9,267 bases of DNA from Thermoanaerobacterales bacterium (GTDB lineage Bacteria > Bacillota > Thermosediminibacteria > Thermosediminibacterales > Tepidanaerobacteraceae), in the NCBI GenBank assembly GCA_012841995.1, contig DUTQ01000095.1:1-9267 (forward strand). The letters are read 5' to 3'. Position 1 is the first letter of the stretch. Each line of letters opens with the position of its first letter. Under the pieces are notes generated by a model that worked only from the letters and a program-made list of their open reading frames with translations, did not search any database and was not told the DNA's origin. Positions 1 to 5,547 of the stretch are shown piece after piece. The position numbers were made by a program, and so were the translations under genes.

Positions 1-1409
1 ACAAGTGAAAAGGTTATAGTTAATGAAAGTTCTTTAAAGAGCGTTTTTGTTATACCCTCAATGAAAACTATGGGCAGGAAAACGGCGATTGTCGTAAGAG
101 TTGACGCAGCAATAGCAAGGCTTACCTCTGATGCACCAACCTCTGCAGCCTCAACTCGCCCTTTCCCCAGTTGCTGATGTCGATAAACATTTTCTAGCAC
201 CACAATGGTATTATCAACCAACATACCGACACCCACAGCCAAGCCACCCAAAGACATCAGGTTTAAACTGATACCCATAAAATACATTATTACGAACGTA
301 GCAATAATTGATATGGGAATTGAAACAGCTATAATAAGCGTTGACCTGATATTGTGCAGAAATACGAATATGATAATAATAGCAAGTATTGCACCCTGAA
401 TGGCATTGGATTTTACGGTGTTTATAGCACGGTTTATAAAATCAGACTGATCGAGTATCTCATACATCTCGATATCACCTGGCAACCTTTTTTCTATCTT
501 ATCAAGTTCCTTTTTAACCGTTTCTGCAACTCTAACGGTATTGGCGTCACTTTGTTTTTGTATGAGAATCCTCAAACCCTGTTTTTCGTTTATACGGGCA
601 TATGTATTCCGGTCTTCAGTCCCATCTTTAACCTCTGCAATATCTTTTAAATATACAATTGCCCCCTGCCTGTTTGCCACAATAAGGTTTTTAATTTCAT
701 CTACATCTTCAAACTCACCAGAGGTTCTAACTAATAATTCTCTTCCACCGTAATCCACTGAGCCTCCGGGTATACTCATGTTTTGCAGTTTTAGTGTCTC
801 TGTTACCTGATTTATGGATATACCATAGCCTTCCATTTTATCTGGCATTAAAAATACCCTGATCTGGCGTTCCACGCCTCCGACAATTCTAACAGCAGAT
901 ACGCCCTCAAGTCGTTCAATGGGTTTTACTATTTCATCTTCAGCAATCTGTTTTAATAATGTGTCGCTTCTATCGCCAAGCAATCCCACTACTAAAGCAG
1001 GCATAAGGGACGGATCCATCTTTGAGACTACAGGCTCATCTGCTCCATCCGGCAGAGTCTTTTTCGCAAGGTCCAGTTTCTCTCTGAGCTCCATTGTAGC
1101 TATATCAAGGTCTACGCCCCAGTTAAATGTCACCTCTATAACGGAAACGTTTGGATCACTTGTAGATGTTATACTCTTAATATTTTCTGCACTGGAAATC
1201 ATCTTCTCAACAGGCTTTGTCACCATTGACTCTACCTCTTCAGAAGTCGCTCCAGGATATGTTGTTATAACAACAGCAATAGGGAATTCAACATCAGGAA
1301 GTAGGTCTATATTCGTCTTTCCCAGAGAAACAAAACCCAAGATGATTATTATTATGACAGCCATTATTGTTGTAACTGGTCTTTTAATTGAAAAACTTGG
1401 TAGTGACAA
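1..1409 (-). CDS. RND-family efflux transporter (AcrB/HAE-like), N-terminal 469 codons
   Basis: Inner-membrane, proton-motive-force-driven pump of the resistance-nodulation-division superfamily. It would export drugs, lipids or other amphiphiles together with the adaptor encoded just upstream. Translation of the minus strand gives the typical RND order: an N-terminal motif FSIKRPVTT with the first membrane helix (residues about 12-30), the porter segment opening NIDLLPDVEFP and YPGATSEEVE, a long periplasmic-type loop, then helices 2-4 from about residue 335. Helix 4 carries GMLVDNTIVVLENVYRH, with Asp399 followed by Asn400 where AcrB has an Asp pair. The start is TTG at 1409-1407: GAGGTG at 1421-1416 lies 6 bases before it and overlaps the adaptor's TGA stop, so translation is probably coupled. 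RND pumps are usually about 1000 residues, so slightly more than half is cut off by the window edge. The family is certain; the substrate is unknown. Confidence 0.93.
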   Translation of the reverse strand, partial: MSLPSFSIKRPVTTIMAVIIIIILGFVSLGKTNIDLLPDVEFPIAVVITTYPGATSEEVESMVTKPVEKMISSAENIKSITSTSDPNVSVIEVTFNWGVDLDIATMELREKLDLAKKTLPDGADEPVVSKMDPSLMPALVVGLLGDRSDTLLKQIAEDEIVKPIERLEGVSAVRIVGGVERQIRVFLMPDKMEGYGISINQVTETLKLQNMSIPGGSVDYGGRELLVRTSGEFEDVDEIKNLIVANRQGAIVYLKDIAEVKDGTEDRNTYARINEKQGLRILIQKQSDANTVRVAETVKKELDKIEKRLPGDIEMYEILDQSDFINRAINTVKSNAIQGAILAIIIIFVFLHNIRSTLIIAVSIPISIIATFVIMYFMGISLNLMSLGGLAVGVGMLVDNTIVVLENVYRHQQLGKGRVEAAEVGASEVSLAIAASTLTTIAVFLPIVFIEGITKTLFKELSLTITFSL

Positions 1410-1415
1410 TTTTTA

Positions 1416-1421
1416 CACCTC
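1416..1421 (-). promoter_or_regulatory. Ribosome binding site that fixes the RND TTG start
   Basis: The minus strand reads GAGGTG, 6 bases before TTG at 1409. It overlaps the TGA stop of the adaptor gene (1422-1420). No ATG in the same frame nearby has a comparable site; the first in-frame ATG falls inside membrane helix 1, at codon 16. Confidence 0.75.
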
Positions 1422-2667
1422 ACTTCTGGATTTCTACTCGAGCTCCATCACTGAGCAGATTTTGACCTTCAATTACTAGGATTTCTCCTTCAGAAAGGCC
1501 TTCTGTTATTTCTACTTTGTCTTCCTGACTTACACCCAGTTGTACAAGTTTTTCTTCAGCCTTACCGTCTTTTACTACAAACACTGTATTTCCATGTTTT
1601 TTGATAAGCACAGCGTCTTTAGGAATCATGATAACGTTTTCCTTTTGGCCAAGTTTTAGATTTACCTCTGCAAACATTCCCGGCCTCAATCTATGCTCAT
1701 CATTATCAAGCAAAATCTTAACTTGGAAAAGTCTAGTCTGATCAGCGGCAGGTGAAATTGTCGATATTGTTCCTTTACATTCACTGTCTTCCCCTATTGC
1801 GGAAACAAAAACATCCATCTCTTCACCTATTTCAAGATGGCTTACTGCTTCTTCAGATACACTTACCACTGTTTCCACTTGGTCGATATTCACTATAGTC
1901 GCAAGCGGATATCCGGCAGAAGCCATTTCTCCAGGTTCAATCATCTTGGCAGAAACAACACCTGATACAGGTGCATTTATAACTGAATTTGCTATATTAG
2001 TTTTTATAAGCTGAATTGCAGCCTCAGCCTGAGCAACTTGTGCCTTCAAGGCTTCCACATTGCTTGGAACTCTACCTTGAGTAAGGTTAAGTTGAGTTTT
2101 AGCCGTTTCGTATTGAGTTTTAGCTACATTGTATTTAAGTTCCATTGCATCAAAAGACTGTTTGGCAATAGCATCAGCTTCATACAAAGCCTTATACCTG
2201 TCATAATCGGCCTTTGCATTTAAATAATTAGCTTCAGCCTGCTCCAGCGATGCCCTTACTTGTTCTACCTGTTGTGGCAGCACACCGCTTTCATTTGCTT
2301 TCAAATTTGCCCTTGCAGCTGCTGCAGCAGCTTCAGCCTGCATAAGCTGTGCTTGCAATTCGTCAGTCTCCAAAAATACAAGAGGTTCTCCTTTTTCTAC
2401 ATAATCCCCAACTTCCACATTTACAGCAGATACACGCCCCGGAATCTTGCTTACAACATTGACTTCATTACCAGCTGCAATCTTACCTGTATACTTTACC
2501 ATGTCATCGATAGTGCCTCTTTCTACCTTAATTGCTTTTACCGGTATAGCCTCATCCTTGATTTCCTCCTCCTTTTTCTTACCGCAACTTACTAATGATA
2601 CGACAATGATTACCAAAATTAGGGATAAGGCCACTAAGTAGTAAAATCTTTTTTTGTTGTGTTGCAT
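1420..2667 (-). CDS. RND efflux adaptor, membrane-fusion lipoprotein (HlyD/AcrA family)
   Basis: Adaptor subunit that links to the RND pump and forms the extracytoplasmic part of the exporter; 415 residues from the chosen start. Residues 5-27 are a basic-then-hydrophobic signal peptide ending in the lipobox LVSC, so Cys28 should be lipid-modified after signal peptidase II cleavage. A charged linker GKKKEEE follows. Next come lipoyl half-motif one (about 77-101, GRVSAVNVEVGDYVEKGEPL), an alanine/glutamine-rich helical hairpin predicted as coiled coil (about 103-225), lipoyl half-motif two (about 231-260, INAPVSGVVSAKMIEPGE), a beta-barrel (about 263-340) with the usual RLRPGMFAEV, and a membrane-proximal domain to the end. 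The start is ATG at 2667 because GGAGG lies exactly 8 bases before it. An in-frame TTG at 2682 overlaps that ribosome binding site and is rejected. It is followed by the RND gene after 10 bases. Family and role are very secure. Confidence 0.95.
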   Translation of the reverse strand: MQHNKKRFYYLVALSLILVIIVVSLVSCGKKKEEEIKDEAIPVKAIKVERGTIDDMVKYTGKIAAGNEVNVVSKIPGRVSAVNVEVGDYVEKGEPLVFLETDELQAQLMQAEAAAAAARANLKANESGVLPQQVEQVRASLEQAEANYLNAKADYDRYKALYEADAIAKQSFDAMELKYNVAKTQYETAKTQLNLTQGRVPSNVEALKAQVAQAEAAIQLIKTNIANSVINAPVSGVVSAKMIEPGEMASAGYPLATIVNIDQVETVVSVSEEAVSHLEIGEEMDVFVSAIGEDSECKGTISTISPAADQTRLFQVKILLDNDEHRLRPGMFAEVNLKLGQKENVIMIPKDAVLIKKHGNTVFVVKDGKAEEKLVQLGVSQEDKVEITEGLSEGEILVIEGQNLLSDGARVEIQK

Positions 2668-2675
2668 TGTTAAAA

Positions 2676-2680
2676 CCTCC
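2676..2680 (-). promoter_or_regulatory. Ribosome binding site of the adaptor gene
   Basis: GGAGG on the minus strand, 8 bases before the ATG at 2667. It rules out the in-frame TTG at 2682-2680, which would lie on top of the site. Confidence 0.85.
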
Positions 2681-2717
2681 AAACATAAACTTTTGTAAGA
2701 AATGTAATAAGTTTATC

Positions 2718-2739
2718 CAGAACTGAACGGTCAGTTCTG
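2718..2739. promoter_or_regulatory. 22-bp perfect inverted repeat, probable TetR-type operator of the efflux operon
   Basis: Arms CAGAACTGA (2718-2726) and TCAGTTCTG (2731-2739) are perfect 9-base reverse complements around a 4-base centre ACGG. The site ends 51 bases before the adaptor ATG and lies downstream of the candidate -10 box at 2764-2769. Short, spaced dyads of this form with TGA/TCA half-site cores are typical of TetR-family operators, and RND operons are commonly TetR-controlled (family knowledge). On the minus strand no T-tract follows, so a terminator is unlikely. The cognate regulator is not in the window. The regulator class is inference. Confidence 0.6.
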
Positions 2740-2760
2740 TAGATGGACAAAAATATAAGC

Positions 2761-2794
2761 GTGATTATAATTTTTCATTACTTTTTATAATCAC
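2761..2794 (-). promoter_or_regulatory. Inverted repeat around a candidate promoter of the efflux operon
   Basis: Arms GTGATTATAA (2761-2770) and TTATAATCAC (2785-2794) are perfect 10-base reverse complements separated by 14 bases. On the minus strand the arm nearer the adaptor contains a perfect TATAAT (2769-2764). An 18-base spacing places a weak -35-like TGATTA in the other arm (2793-2788). Transcription would start near 2757, upstream of the 22-bp dyad, as expected for repression by a protein bound there. Because the repeat is symmetrical, a TATAAT also exists on the plus strand (2786-2791), with no gene to serve. The -10 is good, the -35 poor. Confidence 0.4.
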
Positions 2795-2819
2795 CCTCAA
2801 AAATTTTACTACGCTGCAG

Positions 2820-2849
2820 GGCATAATAACTTATTTTAAGTCTTATGCC
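2820..2849. other. Imperfect hairpin, possible transcript end or barrier
   Basis: GGCATAA at 2820-2826 pairs with TTATGCC at 2843-2849. An inner five-pair stem (ACTTA with TAAGT) sits across a small internal loop around a short A/T apex. No T-tract follows directly in either direction, so it does not match an intrinsic terminator well. It is the only stem found between the M24 gene and the efflux promoter region and might mark the end of the right-hand transcript. Confidence 0.3.
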
Positions 2850-3132
2850 TAGAAGCTTTGCCTTGCATGGATTTTATCAGTAACATGCTTGGCTTAAATA
2901 GCAAGTGATTACTTACTTTTTTAAGTATATATCTAATGTAACACAATGTCAACGTTGGTTTGTACAAATAAATATGCCCCATATAAGCCTTATAATTTTC
3001 TTGTGGAACAAATGACCAAATTTTGTTAATACCTGCCTAGATAAGCGCTTTTCCAACATCAAATATAGTTATATAGATCATAACAGGTATACTCATCCAA
3101 TCAAGCTATGCCATTGATGTAATGCCAAACAT
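2836..3132 (-). pseudogene. Possible decayed remnant of a membrane-protein gene, two in-frame TAG stops
   Basis: Just after the M24 stop, the minus strand has an AAGGGGA-like ribosome site about 10 bases before ATG 3132. The frame beginning MFGITSMA is stopped by TAG at 3108-3106, continues as a hydrophobic segment (LDWMSIPVMIYITIFDVGKALI), is stopped again by TAG at 3039-3037, and then reads AGINKIWSFVPQENYKAYM and onward to TAA at 2838-2836. The first 60 or so codons have coding-like composition, and their hydrophobic-then-amphipathic pattern resembles one helix and the cytoplasmic tail of a permease. Each TAG is one base from TGG. A transporter for the cluster's substrate would be a natural neighbour, but no family can be named. 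It could also be non-coding DNA open by chance. Confidence 0.3.
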
Positions 3133-3152
3133 AGCAATTAATTCCCCTTTTT

Positions 3153-4244
3153 TCAACAATTAATCAAGTCTCTTGGGGTGTTTGTAAGTAACTCATATCC
3201 GGTGTCAGTTATTAGTACCATATCTTCAATCCTTGCTGCACCTACCCCTTCTACATATATTCCAGGCTCGATTGTAACCACCATGCCGGGCTCTAGAATC
3301 ATTTTCCTACCTTCATCTATTATTGGCTCTTCATGTTCATCAAGCCCTATGCCGTGACCTGTTAAATGTGGAAAAAAGTCTCCATAGCCATTTTGTATAG
3401 CTACATTTTTGGCTATTTTATGTATGTCTTCAGCTATTACGCCTGGTTTTAATGCTTTTAGGGCTTCTTGTTGTGATTCATATGCTGTTTTAAATAGGTG
3501 TTTTTGTTTTTCGGAAAGATCTCCTAATGAAAATGTACGGGTTATGTCGGAGCAATAGCCCTTATAGATACAACCCATGTCAAAGATTGCCAGTTCACCT
3601 TTTTTAAATTCCTTTTCGGTAGAAAATCTTTGGGGAAGCCAGGCGTTCTCTCCTGTCATGACAAAGGGTTCAAAGGACAGGCCTTCTGCACCGCTTTTCA
3701 TCATTACATCTTGAGCAATTGCTGAAATTTGGTATTCCTTTATTCCGGGCCTTAATGATTTTATTGCTTCATTCATGGCCTTATCGGCAATTTGTGCAGA
3801 AATTCTGATTAGTTCGATTTCCTGCTTGTCTTTGATTGCCCGCAATCTAAGTAAATCGCTTTCTACGTTTATCAGTTGTGCATTTGTTTCTTTTTTTATT
3901 AGTGTTTCTCTTTCCATGTTAACTTGCGAAAATTCTACACCTATTCTTTTTATATCTCTACCTGCAAGTATTTGTTCCAATGGTTTTAGATAGTTGGGGT
4001 CATCTTCTGGGAATTTTTTTATATTTTTTATCCAGCATGTTTTTTTGACTCTTTTGTAGTCGAGTACAGGGATTAGGAATTCTATATCTCTATCTTTTGA
4101 TACAAATAATATTGAGAAGGCTGCGGTATTAAACCGCAAACCAGTAAAATATCTTATATTGGCTCTGCCTCCCAATATTACTGCATCCAGTTCCTTTTGC
4201 TCAATGAGTTTTATCAGTTTATCAATTCGTTTTTCAAAGTTCAT
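3153..4244 (-). CDS. M24-family metallopeptidase (Xaa-Pro dipeptidase / aminopeptidase P-like)
   Basis: Cytoplasmic 'pita-bread' metallopeptidase of 363 residues, the usual length of PepQ/YpdF-type Xaa-Pro dipeptidases. Residues about 1-125 form the N-terminal creatinase/prolidase domain (RANIRYFTGLRF). The C-terminal catalytic domain carries all five expected dimetal ligands: Asp222 (FDMG), Asp233 (SDITRTF), His297 (GHGIG), Glu326 (EPGIY) and Glu340 (RIED). It is therefore likely an active metal-dependent hydrolase and not a creatinase, which lacks the metal site. The start is ATG 4244, since AGGTGG at 4258-4253 is 8 bases upstream; an in-frame GTG at 4256 lies inside that site and is rejected. 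It follows the DUF917 gene after 43 bases and is probably the last intact gene of the operon. Co-location with hydantoin-type enzymes suggests it may cleave a dipeptide-like or N-substituted amino-acid product, but ordinary proline-peptide turnover is equally possible. Confidence 0.92.
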   Translation of the reverse strand: MNFEKRIDKLIKLIEQKELDAVILGGRANIRYFTGLRFNTAAFSILFVSKDRDIEFLIPVLDYKRVKKTCWIKNIKKFPEDDPNYLKPLEQILAGRDIKRIGVEFSQVNMERETLIKKETNAQLINVESDLLRLRAIKDKQEIELIRISAQIADKAMNEAIKSLRPGIKEYQISAIAQDVMMKSGAEGLSFEPFVMTGENAWLPQRFSTEKEFKKGELAIFDMGCIYKGYCSDITRTFSLGDLSEKQKHLFKTAYESQQEALKALKPGVIAEDIHKIAKNVAIQNGYGDFFPHLTGHGIGLDEHEEPIIDEGRKMILEPGMVVTIEPGIYVEGVGAARIEDMVLITDTGYELLTNTPRDLINC

Positions 4245-4252
4245 TTCAAGCA

Positions 4253-4258
4253 CCACCT
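4253..4258 (-). promoter_or_regulatory. Ribosome binding site that fixes the M24 start
   Basis: AGGTGG on the minus strand, 8 bases before ATG 4244. It overlaps the in-frame GTG at 4256-4254, which therefore cannot be the start. Confidence 0.75.
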
Positions 4259-4287
4259 AATTCATTAAAAATAAATGCTCTAGACAC

Positions 4288-5454
4288 TTACTTATTGTTT
4301 AATTCTTCTACAGGAACATAGTCTAGATCATATCCAAAGTATCTGGGCCCACATAATTCTATAGCCTTTGGTGTCCTCATTCGTTCATGTGCAGGAATTA
4401 AAACAACGCTCCCTCTATATCCATACTTCATAATATCAGTGCGGATAGGTTCCCCAGTTTCAGAATCAACGATTATAATCAAATCAGGAGGCATACATTT
4501 AACTTCGCCATCTATTCTTATATTTAGCCACTCATTTTGAAAATCTACCTCTGCTTTACTTCCTTTATAATCATCAAGACCTTCCATTATAATTCGCCCT
4601 GAACTAAAGCCCTTTGTTGTTTCTCCGCCAAACTCTCTCACTATATCAACGATCTTGCCTTTAAACACTTTTTTACCATTTACATTTCTAGTGTTTTTTA
4701 AGCTGTTGAGCATCTCTTCTACCGGATCAAGGTGTTTTGATCTTGCACGCAATACCGCTTTCCCTAATTCCCATGCTATTGTTTGTGAATTAAGGATAGA
4801 AGCATCTTTAACTTGCTTTCCTGTCATTGGATATGAAACCAACCAAGAGTTTCCTCCATAGCTCATCGCTGCTCTTCTTGCTATTCTTTCAGCTAAAATA
4901 TTATCATTGATTGTATCTACAATTGTAACATGCCCTCTTTCATCTCCTGATGCAGCAGGTGCGGCATTTATGCCTTGTGCCGCCCATGATGTCATTTGAA
5001 TTTCAGGAAATGCCCTATTCATACCATCAACATCAATTACCGGAATACCTAATTCACCCGCTGCCGCATATGCAACAGTTGAATTTACACCACCACATTC
5101 AAAGGGAATAACTGCATCTAATTGTTTTCCTATATAATTTTCAAGTTTTTTTATTGTTTTATTTATAACATCATATGATGGAGGTTTTTCAGTAAGTACA
5201 ATCGGTGCACCCACAGCATGTGGAGAAGCAACAAAGATATCATCTGGGATATCCATTGGATCAACCATCACAATGGTCTTGCCTTCATCTAATGCTCTAA
5301 GTGCCCACAAAAGTCCAATTTCAGGATCTCCTCCACCTCCAGTTGCCAATATTGCAGCACCAAGATTCATTTCAATTATAGATTTTTTATCCATTACCGT
5401 GTAATTATCTATACCCCATTCTTTTAACCTATTAAATATTTTCTCACCAGGCAT
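4288..5454 (-). CDS. DUF917-family protein (S-methyl-thiohydantoin desulfurase-like), copy 1
   Basis: Complete 388-residue member of DUF917 (COG3535), a family that I recall Pfam renaming after S-methyl-thiohydantoin desulfurase. The role here is inferred as acting on a hydantoin-, thiohydantoin- or lactam-like ring. Diagnostic stretches are ATGGGGDPEIG (about 36-46), TEKPPSYDV (about 88-96), ECGGVNSTVAYAAAGE (about 119-134), DVDGMNRAFPE (141-151), GGNSW, ELGKAV, the C-terminal-domain GEPIRTDIMKYGYRGSVVLIPAH, and GPRYFGYD near the end. No signal peptide or membrane helix is seen, so it is cytoplasmic. The start is ATG 5454, with GGAGG 8 bases upstream at 5467-5463. It lies 93 bases downstream of the HyuA-like gene, behind a hairpin, and 43 bases before the M24 gene. 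It aligns without gaps to the second DUF917 protein in the window, by eye about two-thirds identical or more. The DNA has diverged at third positions, so the duplication is not recent. Family certain, reaction uncertain. Confidence 0.93.
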   Translation of the reverse strand: MPGEKIFNRLKEWGIDNYTVMDKKSIIEMNLGAAILATGGGGDPEIGLLWALRALDEGKTIVMVDPMDIPDDIFVASPHAVGAPIVLTEKPPSYDVINKTIKKLENYIGKQLDAVIPFECGGVNSTVAYAAAGELGIPVIDVDGMNRAFPEIQMTSWAAQGINAAPAASGDERGHVTIVDTINDNILAERIARRAAMSYGGNSWLVSYPMTGKQVKDASILNSQTIAWELGKAVLRARSKHLDPVEEMLNSLKNTRNVNGKKVFKGKIVDIVREFGGETTKGFSSGRIIMEGLDDYKGSKAEVDFQNEWLNIRIDGEVKCMPPDLIIIVDSETGEPIRTDIMKYGYRGSVVLIPAHERMRTPKAIELCGPRYFGYDLDYVPVEELNNK

Positions 5455-5469
5455 TCAAAATACCTCCAA

Positions 5470-5485
5470 ATATTATTAATAATAT
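5470..5485. repeat. 16-bp perfect A/T palindrome before DUF917 copy 1
   Basis: ATATTATTAATAATAT is a perfect palindrome ending three bases before the GGAGG of the DUF917 gene on the minus strand. It could be a weak operator, or a weak RNA stem affecting initiation. In AT-rich spacer DNA it may also be chance. Confidence 0.3.
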
Positions 5486-5506
5486 AATAAATTCCCCGGT
5501 TTATTT

Positions 5507-5534
5507 TTGAAAGCCACCTCGTGGTGGCCTTCAA
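5507..5534 (-). terminator. Strong intergenic hairpin between HyuA and DUF917 copy 1 (attenuator or mRNA-processing stem)
   Basis: Twelve-base arms (5507-5518 and 5523-5534) enclose a four-base loop. The core is CCACC/GGTGG. The single mismatch is at 5512/5529: in minus-strand RNA it is a tolerated G-U pair, whereas in plus-strand RNA it is an A-C clash. The stem is therefore best formed in the operon transcript. Only AAATAAACC follows it in that direction, so it is not a full intrinsic terminator. It may reduce read-through, protect the 3' end of the upstream mRNA, or set the ratio of HyuA to DUF917. The T-run at 5541-5549 lies on the plus strand, where no gene ends. Confidence 0.5.
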
Positions 5535-5547
5535 TTGAGCTTTTTTT

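Larger units (their letters stand above)
2668..3152. other. 485-base spacer between the two transcription units
   Basis: No intact gene on either strand. From the M24 side it holds a broken open frame that looks like a gene remnant (3132-2836), an 8-base palindrome AAGCGCTT (3043-3050), an imperfect 30-base hairpin (2820-2849), and two perfect inverted repeats in the control region of the efflux operon (2761-2794 and 2718-2739). I see no classic stem plus T-tract terminator for the M24 transcript and no regulator gene. Confidence 0.7.

Noticed and set aside
919..1479. Plus-strand open frame of 186 codons opposite the RND gene
   Set aside because: Antisense to the conserved RND N-terminus, low-complexity serine/threonine composition, no plausible family.
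2836..3132. Read-through of the two TAG codons (pyrrolysine-type protein)
   Set aside because: No pyrrolysine genes or other signs are in the window, and the frame lacks any recognised conserved domain around the TAG codons. Decay of a gene is the simpler reading.
2668..3152. Small RNA, riboswitch or CRISPR in the spacer
   Set aside because: No repeated spacer-repeat pattern and no recognisable riboswitch core were found. The structure present is limited to simple inverted repeats.
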